From NCBI GenBank assembly GCA_902592615.1, contig CACJFI010000004.1, positions 1 through 64,000 on the forward strand: a DNA stretch of 64,000 nt, written 5' to 3'. Shown here piece by piece: positions 29,604-38,071 of the stretch (positions within the stretch are counted from its first letter, which is position 1; each line of letters begins with the position of its first letter). The notes beneath the pieces were generated by a model. That model saw nothing but the letters and a program-made list of their open reading frames with translations. It made no database searches and was not told where the DNA came from. This DNA is from an uncultured SAR116 cluster alpha proteobacterium (GTDB lineage: Bacteria; Pseudomonadota; Alphaproteobacteria; Puniceispirillales; Marisalimonadaceae). The translations under genes and the position numbers were made by a program.

Positions 29604-30341
29604 TTAAGAAATATTTAGATATTTAACTGCTGCTGAGTAAATTGCAAGAAAATCTTTTGCTTTCAGACTTGCTCCACCAACTAAAACACCGTCAACATTA
29701 GTGATATCTAGTATTTCATTTATATTTTTAATATTTACTGAACCACCATAAATAACGTTTATTTTTTTGTTGACGAATTTATTTATGATTTTTTTAATAT
29801 GAGTATGCATTTCTTCAATTTCAAATACACTTGGAATTTTACCAGTACCTATTGACCATATAGGTTCATAAGCTATTAATAAATTTTCATAATTGTCCGG
29901 CAAACAATCATTTATTTGTTTTTCTATGAATTGTAGAGCTTTACCTTCTTGTCGATCAATCAAGGTTTCGCCAACACATAGTATAACCTTCAAACTAGAA
30001 TTTAATGCTGCCTCAGCACGTAATTTTATCTCGGCATTATTTTCATTATTTATTATTCTTCTTTCAGAGTGTCCAATAATTACATATTTACAACCAGTAT
30101 CTCTAAGAAAATTTGGAGAAATTTCACCTGTAAACGCTCCAGAAGTTTTGTAATGACAATTCTGTCCACCAATAGATATTGGTAAATCATTAATTAGGCT
30201 GTGTAAATAATCTATGTAAATCGTTGGAGGAAAAATACATGTCTCTACTTTATCAGAAAACTTAAATTTTTGTAAAAATTTAGCATACTCTGAAATCGAT
30301 TTTTTATCTAAATTCATTTTCCAATTAGCCGCTATAAACAT
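29604..30341 (-). CDS. tpiA: Triosephosphate isomerase
   Basis: The 245-residue TIM-barrel enzyme interconverts glyceraldehyde 3-phosphate and dihydroxyacetone phosphate. The substrate Lys is in 'AANWKMNLD', the catalytic His in 'YVIIGHSERRI', the catalytic Glu in 'LIAYEPIWSIGTGK' and the phosphate loop in 'NVIYGGSVN'. It is the first gene of the tpiA-secG-pyrG-kdsA-eno-ftsB run and is divergent from ppiD. Confidence 0.98.
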   Translation of the reverse strand: MFIAANWKMNLDKKSISEYAKFLQKFKFSDKVETCIFPPTIYIDYLHSLINDLPISIGGQNCHYKTSGAFTGEISPNFLRDTGCKYVIIGHSERRIINNENNAEIKLRAEAALNSSLKVILCVGETLIDRQEGKALQFIEKQINDCLPDNYENLLIAYEPIWSIGTGKIPSVFEIEEMHTHIKKIINKFVNKKINVIYGGSVNIKNINEILDITNVDGVLVGGASLKAKDFLAIYSAAVKYLNIS

Positions 30342-30463
30342 ATAATTAAAATTCCCAAATTAATTAAAATTAACTTATAAAATAAATAAAAATTAAATTA
30401 TTTAAAATATTTTATAAATAGTATATTAATTAAAAAAAATTAACAATTTTACTAGGTAATGTA
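30342..30463. promoter_or_regulatory. tpiA/ppiD divergent intergenic region
   Basis: This 122-base gap must carry the promoters of the tpiA run (minus) and ppiD (plus). It is almost pure A/T, with many TATA-like and AATTAA motifs, so no single promoter can be picked out by eye. No gene or RNA structure is apparent. Confidence 0.4.
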
Positions 30464-32329
30464 ATGTTAAGATCTCTTAGGAACCAAACACAATCTATTT
30501 TTTTTAAATGTTTTCTTGTCCTACTAGTTTGTGGTTTCGCTTTATGGGGAGTAGGAGATTTAACCGGAGGTTCAAAAAGCAAAAGCATTTTAAGTGTTGA
30601 AAATCAAAATATCTCAATTGAAGAAGCTCTTAATAAAATAAACCGAGCAAGATATATGTTACCCAATAAACCAAGTTTAGAAGAAACAATTAAAAATGGT
30701 ATGTATAAGAGTGTTTTAAATAGGCTAGAACAAGAAATGTTAATAAATGAAGAGGCTAATTTTTTAGATTTAAATGTTCCTTTATCTGAACAAATGAAAT
30801 TAATTAAAGAAGAAAAAGCATTCAATGATGCTCTCGGTAAATTTTCACAAAAAAAATTTATACAATCTCTTAAAAATGCAGGATTGTCTGAAGAAAAATA
30901 TTTAGACATTATTAAAACTGAGTCCAATTTTAAACAACTATCTATGCCAATTACGAAAAACGATTATTATAATGAAAAAATAATAAAAAAAATTATTAGT
31001 TGGCAAAATGAAGTTAAAGATATTGAGTATGAAACTTTTAAAATTGTGAATAAAAACGAAATTAAAAAACCATCTAACGATGTTTTAAAATCTTTTTATA
31101 AAAAAAATAAAAAATCTTATGAAATACCTTTGACAAGAGACGTAAATTATATAGAGATCACTCCATCTCATTTTGAGGATCAGGTGGTAATAAATAAAAA
31201 ACAAATAGATGAAAAATATGAAATTGAGAAATCAAATTATAAAACAGAAGAAACGAGAGAAATACTACAAATAACAACACAAAATGAAATTAAAGCTCGT
31301 GAATTTGTTGATTTAATTAAAAAAGGTGGCAATTTCAATGAACTTGCTAAAAACAATTTTAATCTTAATAAATCAGATACAAATATTGGTTTTTTAAAAA
31401 AATCTGAACTTCCATCAGAAAGTGCTGATTTAATATTTAAAGCTCAATTAAATGAAACTTTAGGTCCGATAAAAACAAAATTTGGATTAAATATATATAA
31501 AATAATAACAATATCACCAGAAAAAGAACCTAATTATGAATTTATAATAGATGATATTAAGAAAAAATTAATTAAAGAATTATCTATAGAAATATTATTT
31601 GAAAAACTCAATAATATTGAAGATTTAATTGCAGAGGGTAATAATCTTGATGAGATTGTAAAGTCAAATATCTTTAATAAAAAAATAATAGTTAAAAATT
31701 TAAGGAAAATATCGAAACAAGGTTTTATTTATTCATATGTTGGAAAGACGGAGTTTTTAGAAAAGAAACCAGAATTTGTTAAGAATATATGGAATACAGA
31801 AGTTAACGAATTAAGTGATATTTTTAATTCAAATGATGATTATAGTTATTTTATAATAGAAATTATCAATGAAACAAAAAGTGAAATTCCAACATTTGAT
31901 TTAGTAAAAAATAAAGTTTTTGATCAATGGCTTGAACAGGAGTTAATTTTAAAAACAAAAGACATAGTTAAAAGAATAGTTTCGTCAAATAATAATAAGT
32001 TGTCGAATAAATCCTCTATTAAAAGAAACGATAAGATTTTAGGAAATATAGATGATCCATATTTAATAAATAGAATATTTGAAATTAATAATAAAGAAAT
32101 AGAATATTTTGTAACAGCAGATAATTTAATTGCAATAAAGGTTATTAAAACTAGAACAAATAATTACAAATTTGATAAAAAAACATTTAACGATTTAAAT
32201 CGAAGCTTCTCTGAAAGTTTTTTTAATGATGTTTCTAATTTATATGTTCAACATTTAGCTTCAAAACATAAATTAAAAAGAAACTATAGAGAATTAGAAA
32301 ATTATTTTATTAAACAACAAGATAATTAG
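30464..32329 (+). CDS. PpiD-like membrane-anchored periplasmic folding factor
   Basis: The 621-residue protein has one N-terminal membrane anchor ('IFFKCFLVLLVCGFALWGVGDL') followed by a SurA_N-like helical region and a parvulin-type region around residues 255-350 ('TREILQITTQNEIKAREFVDL', 'GFLKKSELPSESADLIFKAQ', 'GPIKTKFGLNIYKI'). PpiD interacts with the SecYEG exit and helps exported proteins fold; alphaproteobacterial members sit beside tpiA as here. The composition is strongly Lys/Asn/Ile-rich, as expected for AT-rich DNA. Whether its isomerase is active cannot be told. It converges with merR with one base between stop codons. Confidence 0.87.
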   Translation: MLRSLRNQTQSIFFKCFLVLLVCGFALWGVGDLTGGSKSKSILSVENQNISIEEALNKINRARYMLPNKPSLEETIKNGMYKSVLNRLEQEMLINEEANFLDLNVPLSEQMKLIKEEKAFNDALGKFSQKKFIQSLKNAGLSEEKYLDIIKTESNFKQLSMPITKNDYYNEKIIKKIISWQNEVKDIEYETFKIVNKNEIKKPSNDVLKSFYKKNKKSYEIPLTRDVNYIEITPSHFEDQVVINKKQIDEKYEIEKSNYKTEETREILQITTQNEIKAREFVDLIKKGGNFNELAKNNFNLNKSDTNIGFLKKSELPSESADLIFKAQLNETLGPIKTKFGLNIYKIITISPEKEPNYEFIIDDIKKKLIKELSIEILFEKLNNIEDLIAEGNNLDEIVKSNIFNKKIIVKNLRKISKQGFIYSYVGKTEFLEKKPEFVKNIWNTEVNELSDIFNSNDDYSYFIIEIINETKSEIPTFDLVKNKVFDQWLEQELILKTKDIVKRIVSSNNNKLSNKSSIKRNDKILGNIDDPYLINRIFEINNKEIEYFVTADNLIAIKVIKTRTNNYKFDKKTFNDLNRSFSESFFNDVSNLYVQHLASKHKLKRNYRELENYFIKQQDN

Positions 32330-32330
32330 T

Positions 32331-32684
32331 TTAATTAATATTTTTTTTTATTAGACTCAAACCTTGTTGAATCAGTTTTATTGATTTTTCTAATTTTATA
32401 TTTACTGGGTTATCAATCTTTTCCATATTTTGTTGGTTTTTTTTATCAATAAAATTTACTGCTCCCTTAATGGTAAAACCATCTTCATAAAGCAATTTTT
32501 TAATTGTTAACAAAGTTTCAATGTCATTTGAGGAATAAAAACGTCTTCCACTTAAACTTTTTTTTGGATTAATTGAAGTAAACTTCTTTTCCCAAAATCT
32601 TAATACATGAGATTGAACACCAATAATTTCAGCAGTTTTAGATATTGTAAAAAAAGAATTTACATTAGACTTTAAATTAGACAT
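32331..32684 (-). CDS. MerR-family transcriptional regulator
   Basis: The 117-residue protein has an N-terminal MerR-type winged helix: 'FFTISKTAEIIGVQSHVLRFWEKKF' and 'SGRRFYSSNDIETLLTIKKLLYEDGFTIKGAVNFI'. There is only a short tail after the DNA-binding domain, so no ligand-binding domain is evident. In alphaproteobacteria a MerR protein of this kind follows ihfA in the plsX-fabH-ihfA-merR cluster; its target and signal are not established. It starts five bases after the ihfA stop. Confidence 0.9.
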   Translation of the reverse strand: MSNLKSNVNSFFTISKTAEIIGVQSHVLRFWEKKFTSINPKKSLSGRRFYSSNDIETLLTIKKLLYEDGFTIKGAVNFIDKKNQQNMEKIDNPVNIKLEKSIKLIQQGLSLIKKNIN

Positions 32685-32689
32685 TAATA

Positions 32690-32974
32690 CTATTTAAAAA
32701 ATGACTTCAATACGTTGGAAGAACTAAAAGAAACAACATTTCTCTCTGTAATAGGAACTTCTACACCAGTTTTAGGGTTTCTTCCAATTCTAGGTCTTTT
32801 ATGTCTTACAGAAAAAGTTCCAAATGAAGATATCTTTACGTCTTCACCCTTTTCAAGTTCGTTTAAAATAAACTCAAAAATTTCTTCGATTATTAATGAA
32901 GAATCAGTAAAAGACAACCCCACATTGTCACTAATGGCTTCAATAATATCATTTCTAGTCCATGTTTTTTTCAT
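32690..32974 (-). CDS. ihfA: Integration host factor alpha subunit
   Basis: The 94-residue DNA-bending protein matches IHF-alpha over its length: 'TWTRNDIIEAISDNVGLSFTD', 'GEDVKISSFGTFSVRHKRPR' and 'GRNPKTGVEVPITERNVVSF'. The Pro in the arm motif 'GRNPKTG' intercalates DNA. It pairs with IhfB (not in this window). Alphaproteobacterial ihfA lies downstream of fabH as here. Confidence 0.94.
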   Translation of the reverse strand: MKKTWTRNDIIEAISDNVGLSFTDSSLIIEEIFEFILNELEKGEDVKISSFGTFSVRHKRPRIGRNPKTGVEVPITERNVVSFSSSNVLKSFFK

Positions 32975-33015
32975 ATGTTTATATTAGTGTAATTTTATAA
33001 AGTTAAAAGTTTTTT

Positions 33016-33993
33016 TTATAAAATTTTTGGCTTACCAATTCTTATAATAGACGCCCCCCAACTTAAACCACCCCCAATTGCATGTAATCCAATTAAATTT
33101 CCATTTAAGATTTTATTTGAAGCTATAGCATTTTCTAACGCCAAAGGAATTGAAGCAGCAGATGTATTGCCATGATCTTTTACAGTAGAAATAACCTTGC
33201 TTATATCAACTTTCATTTTATCAGCAACAGCTAATATTATTCGTTGATTAGCCTGATGAGGAACCAACCAATCCAAATCATTAATATTTTTGTTTGAAGC
33301 TTTTAAAGCTTCTTCAAGAGAAGAAGAAAGTTTATCGACAGCATGTTTAAAAACCTCTTTACCTTCCATTTCAATAAACCCTATTTTCTTATTTTTTGAT
33401 AACCCACCATTAGTTTTTAGTAAGTCATAAAATTGACCATCTGAATGTATAATATTGGACAAAATCCCCCAATCATCATACTTACTTTCTATATTTTTAA
33501 TTTTTTGAAGAATGACCGCTCCTGCACCATCTCCAAATAAAACAGATGTAGATCTGTCTTTCCAATTTAATAGCTTTGACATGGTATCTGCACCAATTAC
33601 TAAACAATTTTTATAATTGCCTTCTGTCATCATGGATTTAGCAACAGATAGTGCAAAAACAAATCCAGCACATACAGCCTGAATATCAAATGAAACTGCA
33701 TCAATTTCTAATTTTTTTTGTACTAATGTTGCAGTTGATGGGAAAGTATTATCTGGAGTGGTTGTTGCTAAGACTATTAAATCAATATCATTTTTAGAAA
33801 TTTTTGCATTTTCAATAGCTTTATTTGCTGCAAAAAATGCCATATCAGAAGTATTCTCATTATCTGATACAAAATGACGGTTCTTTATTCCAGATCTTTT
33901 TGAAATCCACTCATCCGAAGTATCTATAAAATTTGAAAGATATTCATTTGAACATATGTTTGATGGCAAATAAGATCCTACACCCGTTATCAA
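33016..33993 (-). CDS. fabH: Beta-ketoacyl-ACP synthase III
   Basis: The protein of about 325 residues condenses acetyl-CoA with malonyl-ACP to start fatty-acid synthesis. The catalytic triad is visible: Cys in 'DIQAVCAGFVFAL', His in 'WLVPHQANQRI' and Asn in 'GNTSAASIPLALE'; 'GDGAGAVIL' is also present. The track start is TTG at 33993, giving 'MITGVGSYLP', which is short by several residues and has no ribosome-binding site. An in-frame ATT at 34008 would give '(M)SYKILITGVGSYLP' and lies about eight bases after GGGAG, so a rare ATT start is possible. It follows plsX as usual. Confidence 0.95.
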   Translation of the reverse strand: MITGVGSYLPSNICSNEYLSNFIDTSDEWISKRSGIKNRHFVSDNENTSDMAFFAANKAIENAKISKNDIDLIVLATTTPDNTFPSTATLVQKKLEIDAVSFDIQAVCAGFVFALSVAKSMMTEGNYKNCLVIGADTMSKLLNWKDRSTSVLFGDGAGAVILQKIKNIESKYDDWGILSNIIHSDGQFYDLLKTNGGLSKNKKIGFIEMEGKEVFKHAVDKLSSSLEEALKASNKNINDLDWLVPHQANQRIILAVADKMKVDISKVISTVKDHGNTSAASIPLALENAIASNKILNGNLIGLHAIGGGLSWGASIIRIGKPKIL

Positions 33994-34035
33994 TATTTTG
34001 TATGAAATTTTTTAATCTCCCAAAAACATAATTTT

Positions 34036-35055
34036 TTAAAGCCTATACTCTATTTTACTTATTTTATTTTTTAAGTCAGATATAAAATTATATCTAATCA
34101 TATCAACAGCAACACCAATTGCATTTGCAAACCCAAAAGAATCAGTGCCTCCATGGCTTTTTACAGCTATACCATTGAGACCTAAAAAAACTGCTCCATT
34201 ATATTTTCTAGGATCCATTTGAAGTCTAAAATTATTAATTGCTTTTTTGGCAAAGAAATAACCAATTTTTGAACTTAAAGAGCTTGTAAGTGCTTTTTTT
34301 AAATAAGATGTTACTAATAATGCAGTACCCTCAGCAGTTTTAAGAGAAATATTACCGCTAAATCCATCAGCAATTATAACATCTGCCATGCCTTGTGCAA
34401 TTTTATCTCCTTCTATGAACCCTATGTAATTAATTTGTTTATCTAGGCTATACAAAATTTTTGAAGCTTCTTTTATATAATCCAAGCCCTTTTGTTCTTC
34501 CTCTCCAATGTTTAGAAGAGAAATTGAAGGATTTTTAATACCCATTACAATATTAGCAAAAGCTTGGCCCATAAAAGCAAATTGAACTAAATTTTTTTCA
34601 TCGCATTCAATATTAGCGCCTAAATCTAACATGCAACTTTCACCAACAATTGTTGGGAAATAGGCAGCGATTGCTGGTCTTGTTATACCATCCATTGGTC
34701 TAAGAATTAATTTTGACATTGCCATAAGAGCACCTGTATTACCTGCTGAAACCATTGCATCTGCTTTACCTGATTTAACAAGTTGTATAGCCATTCCCAT
34801 AGATGAATGTTTACCTTTTCTTAGAGCTATACTTGGTTTTTCATTTGCATCAATTATTTCGTCAGTATGAATAACGTTTGAATTTCTTAATATTTCAAGT
34901 GAATTTATTAACGGAACAATCTTATCCTTGTTTCCAAGAAAAGAAAATTTTAAGTTTGGGTGCCTAATTTTGGATTGAGCAGCTCCCTCTATAACTATCT
35001 GAGGAGCATTGTCACCACCCATTGCGTCTAGTGATAAGTGAATTGATTGTGTCAA
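34036..35055 (-). CDS. plsX: Phosphate acyltransferase PlsX
   Basis: The 339-residue enzyme makes acyl-phosphate from acyl-ACP for phospholipid synthesis. It shows 'LSLDAMGGDNAPQIVIEGA', 'AMVSAGNTGALMAMSKLIL' and 'VIADGFSGNISLKTAEGTA'. The start is TTG, preceded by TTGGAGTT. In other alphaproteobacteria the upstream neighbour is DUF177 (YceD); here that gene is absent and a 102-base gap with no gene follows to cbp3. Confidence 0.97.
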   Translation of the reverse strand: MTQSIHLSLDAMGGDNAPQIVIEGAAQSKIRHPNLKFSFLGNKDKIVPLINSLEILRNSNVIHTDEIIDANEKPSIALRKGKHSSMGMAIQLVKSGKADAMVSAGNTGALMAMSKLILRPMDGITRPAIAAYFPTIVGESCMLDLGANIECDEKNLVQFAFMGQAFANIVMGIKNPSISLLNIGEEEQKGLDYIKEASKILYSLDKQINYIGFIEGDKIAQGMADVIIADGFSGNISLKTAEGTALLVTSYLKKALTSSLSSKIGYFFAKKAINNFRLQMDPRKYNGAVFLGLNGIAVKSHGGTDSFGFANAIGVAVDMIRYNFISDLKNKISKIEYRL

Positions 35056-35157
35056 AATAACTCCAATAAAATTTTTAAAGAACTACGAAAATTAAAACAG
35101 TAAACTATTAACAATAACATTTGATTAATGCAAATTAATAAATTATAGAAATTTAAA

Positions 35158-35715
35158 TCATTCAAAAAAGTTATCTAATTTAGGAAAACTGAAATTATTT
35201 GACATAAAATATTCAATTTGTTTATCTTTAAATTTATAAATGCACCCCTTGCAATATTTTACCAATAAATTCGGTTCTTTGTCATAAACATTTACATTCC
35301 TATAGATATTTCTGATAATGCTTTTTTCAAAATTATAGTAATTATCTTTTTCAAAACAATCACAATAGGCTTTTTGTCTTCCCATATAAGATCTAATCAT
35401 ATTTTTTATTTTAATATGAACACCTGCATCTCCTGCTCCCATTTCTCGTAAACTTAAATCTAAATCCAGAAAAATTTTATCAAATAAAATTTGGGATAAC
35501 TCAGCACCTTTTTTTCCTGTTTTTGATAAAGAAAAAGTTAATATTATAGAAAATAATACTAATAAGTCATATCTTCCGTCTAATGTGTCAGGTATGTTTA
35601 GTTTAGTATAAAAAACTTTATTTCTAGAAACATTAACAATTTTTTGATAAAGTAAATCAATTAAATTTTTCTTTTTTTGCTTAGTCATTACGTAAGAATT
35701 AAAAAACATATACAA
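35158..35715 (-). CDS. Ubiquinol-cytochrome c chaperone (CBP3/UQCC1 family)
   Basis: The 185-residue protein carries the family signature: 'VFYTKLNIPDTLDGRYDLLVL', then 'LDLDLSLREMGAGDAGVHIKIKNMIRSYMGRQKAY'. The mitochondrial homologue CBP3 helps assemble cytochrome b of complex III; the bacterial gene sits between bamE and plsX in many alphaproteobacteria. The C-terminal part has several Cys ('YCDCFEK', 'YCKGCIYKF'), which is unusual and might reflect metal or disulfide chemistry. TTG at 35715 with upstream GAGGAA is the likely start; an ATG two codons later is the alternative. It is divergent from bamE. Confidence 0.85.
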   Translation of the reverse strand: MYMFFNSYVMTKQKKKNLIDLLYQKIVNVSRNKVFYTKLNIPDTLDGRYDLLVLFSIILTFSLSKTGKKGAELSQILFDKIFLDLDLSLREMGAGDAGVHIKIKNMIRSYMGRQKAYCDCFEKDNYYNFEKSIIRNIYRNVNVYDKEPNLLVKYCKGCIYKFKDKQIEYFMSNNFSFPKLDNFFE

Positions 35716-35780
35716 ATGTTCCTCAAAAAGAAATCAATAATGTGAATTAATACATCAAATTAATAAAAATGGAAACATAT

Positions 35781-36212
35781 ATGAATAATAAAAAACTTAT
35801 TATAATCTTCTTAATTTTTATTTTAAGTTCATGTACTCAAACATTTCAAAATAATGGTTTGTCAGAAAAAAAATTAAAAGATTTTGATATTAAAATTGGT
35901 GAAACATCAAAAAAATATTTAATGGATAATTATGGACCTCCAATTTTTGAAAATTTATTTAATAATAATGTTATTTATTATATTTCTCATGGTACAAGTT
36001 ATAGAACTTTTGACAAGCGTAAAACCGAAAAATTATTAGTATTAGAAATCATATTAGATGACAAAAACATTGTAAAACAAATCAAAAATTATTCTGAGAA
36101 GGATAGTCATGAAATCAAAATATCTAAAGATCAAGATGATAAAGATATAAATTTTATTTCAATTTGGAAGGATATAATTAATGGATTAAGAAGAAGAAAC
36201 ACTATAGATTAA
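35781..36212 (+). CDS. bamE: BamE-like (SmpA/OmlA) outer-membrane lipoprotein
   Basis: From ATG 35781 the product is 143 residues with a lipoprotein signal peptide 'NKKLIIIFLIFILSSC', the Cys being the lipidation site. The mature part has 'IGETSKKYLMDNYGPPIFENLF' followed by 'VIYYISHGTSYRTF' and 'LLVLEIILDDKNIVKQIKNY', the pattern of the SmpA/OmlA domain of BamE, which stabilises the BamA-BamD outer-membrane assembly complex. The track start four codons earlier would disturb the signal peptide. Its TAA shares bases with the thiL stop on the opposite strand (TTAA). Confidence 0.86.
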   Translation: MNNKKLIIIFLIFILSSCTQTFQNNGLSEKKLKDFDIKIGETSKKYLMDNYGPPIFENLFNNNVIYYISHGTSYRTFDKRKTEKLLVLEIILDDKNIVKQIKNYSEKDSHEIKISKDQDDKDINFISIWKDIINGLRRRNTID

Positions 36213-37144
36213 AAGTGTAGATAAGAGCTTTTAGGTTTTAAATTATTATTTTTAAACTCGAGATACTCTTTTTTAAATTTTTTAAATACACCTATTTTTG
36301 TTAACTTTAAATTCATTTTTGTTGATAACTCTTCTACTAAACTCTCATTAAGAGTATTACAAGAGAATAATAACTCATAATCATCACCTCCGTACAAAGC
36401 TGAATTTAGAATTAATTTTTTATTAAGTTGCTTGAAATTTGGTAATGGAATTTTACATAAATTCAATTCTACAGTTAACTTAGAGTTTTTTGCTAAATGA
36501 GTTGCATCTTGTACTAATCCATCTGATATATCAATCATTGAATTAGCAATATTTTTAAGTGAAATACCTAAATCAACTCTTGGTTGTGGGAGTAAATATC
36601 TTCTTTTGGCTTCTTGGAATTCGTTAAAATTTGATTTGTAATTATCTAAACCAATTTTTGACAAACCTAAAATCCCAGAAACATATAAGCAATCGCCTAT
36701 TTTAGCTCCGTTTCTATGAACTGATTTACCATTGAGGGTCTCACCAAAAATTGTAATTGTAATATTTATGTGATTCAGTGATGATGTTAAATCACCACCA
36801 ATTAACTTTACATCAAATGTTTCCTGATCTTCTTTAAGTCCTTTTGCAAATTTAGGAATAAATTGTCTTGCTTTATTCTTTGGTATACTTAATGAAAGAT
36901 TATAAAAGATTGGCTTGGCACCCATTGCTGCCATATCAGATAGATTAACTCTAAGGCTTTTTTTTGCTATATTAGCTGGGTCTTCATCTCCAAAAAAATG
37001 GATACCCTCTGCTAAAGTGTCAGTACTAATAATCAAATCAAAAGATGAGTTATGATTATATATTGCTGCATCGTTTTTTAAATTTAAGGCAAATTTATTT
37101 GTTAAAGGTCGAAAATATTTATCTATGTAATCAAATTCATTCAT
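36209..37144 (-). CDS. thiL: Thiamine-monophosphate kinase
   Basis: The enzyme of about 311 residues phosphorylates thiamine monophosphate to the diphosphate cofactor needed by PDH and others. The ATP/Mg site shows as 'KNDAAIYN', 'ISTDTLAEGIHF' and 'RVNLSDMAAMGAKP'; 'IGGDLTSS' and 'MIDISDGLVQDATHL' also match. The track start at 37156 adds 'MKII' before 'MNEFDYIDKYF'; the second Met at 37144 gives the usual N-terminus. It overlaps the end of nusB and is last in the riboflavin-nusB-thiL run. Confidence 0.95.
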   Translation of the reverse strand: MNEFDYIDKYFRPLTNKFALNLKNDAAIYNHNSSFDLIISTDTLAEGIHFFGDEDPANIAKKSLRVNLSDMAAMGAKPIFYNLSLSIPKNKARQFIPKFAKGLKEDQETFDVKLIGGDLTSSLNHINITITIFGETLNGKSVHRNGAKIGDCLYVSGILGLSKIGLDNYKSNFNEFQEAKRRYLLPQPRVDLGISLKNIANSMIDISDGLVQDATHLAKNSKLTVELNLCKIPLPNFKQLNKKLILNSALYGGDDYELLFSCNTLNESLVEELSTKMNLKLTKIGVFKKFKKEYLEFKNNNLKPKSSYLHF

Positions 37145-37625
37145 TATAATTTTCATTTAATTCTTTTGAAATATTTTCTAATATTCCATTAGCGAAATCT
37201 GGACTTCCACCAAACACTCTAATTATACTTATATATTCATTAATTATAGTTATTTTGTTAAATTTTCTTTCAAATAGTAATTCATAAGTGGCTAATCTTA
37301 ATACAGATTTTTCTGTTTCACTTAATCTATTAATAGACCAATTGTTTGATAAATTTTTGGAGATTATTTCATCAATTATTGAAATATTTTTATAAACACC
37401 TCTAATAATCGTGTTCAAGAGTTCATAATCCAAATCCTTTAAGTCTAATTCCTTTAAAATTGAAGAAAGATAATTTACCATGTAAGATTTAATCAATATA
37501 TCAATATCACAATTTGAAAAAGAGGCACCATATAATACTTGAGTAGAGCAAATTCTTGAGGCTGTTTTTTTTCTTATTGAAATATGTCTTAAATTTTTCT
37601 TTAACTTATTTTTAGTATCATTCAT
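37137..37625 (-). CDS. nusB: Transcription antitermination factor NusB
   Basis: The 162-residue all-helical protein begins 'SIRKKTASRICSTQVLYGASF' (RNA-binding arginine-rich N-terminus) and carries 'NWSINRLSETEKSVLRLATYELLF' and 'IIINEYISIIRVFGGSPDFANGIL', the NusB core. It binds boxA RNA with NusE to prevent premature termination in rRNA operons. It overlaps ribH by eight bases; ribH-nusB is a very common bacterial pairing. Confidence 0.95.
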   Translation of the reverse strand: MNDTKNKLKKNLRHISIRKKTASRICSTQVLYGASFSNCDIDILIKSYMVNYLSSILKELDLKDLDYELLNTIIRGVYKNISIIDEIISKNLSNNWSINRLSETEKSVLRLATYELLFERKFNKITIINEYISIIRVFGGSPDFANGILENISKELNENYNE

Positions 37626-38067
37626 AGTTGAAACTATTTTTAATGTTAATTAGAGATAAACAAGCTAAAGCAGCACCTGCACCTTTATTCAATTGATTAG
37701 GGTCAGATCTTTTAATAGCTTGATCTTTATTAGAAACAGTTAAAATTCCATTTCCAATTGGCACAGAGTAATTTAAAGATAAATCTATGAGAGCTCTTGA
37801 AGAATCATTAGCAACAATTTCAAAATGATACGTTTCACCTTTTATAACACAACCTAATGCTACATAACCATCAAAAATTGGTTTTTTTTTAGATTTGTCT
37901 AAAACTAGTTTTATTGCTGGAGCAATCTCTAATGCTCCAGGAACATTTAAAATTTTGTAACAAACTGAATTAGATTTTAAAATTTCTGAAGCTCCACTTA
38001 TAAGATTATCAGTAATATCATTATAATATGGAGAACAAACTAATAAAATTTTTATTTTATCAATCAT
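37618..38067 (-). CDS. ribH: 6,7-dimethyl-8-ribityllumazine synthase
   Basis: The 149-residue enzyme catalyses the penultimate step of riboflavin synthesis. It shows 'VPGALEIAPAIKLVL', 'FDGYVALGCVIKGETYHFEIV' (with the active-site His) and 'PIGNGILTVSNKDQAIKRS'. It lies four bases after ribBA and overlaps nusB. Length is normal for the shell-forming family. Confidence 0.97.
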   Translation of the reverse strand: MIDKIKILLVCSPYYNDITDNLISGASEILKSNSVCYKILNVPGALEIAPAIKLVLDKSKKKPIFDGYVALGCVIKGETYHFEIVANDSSRALIDLSLNYSVPIGNGILTVSNKDQAIKRSDPNQLNKGAGAALACLSLINIKNSFNYE

Positions 38068-38071
38068 AATC

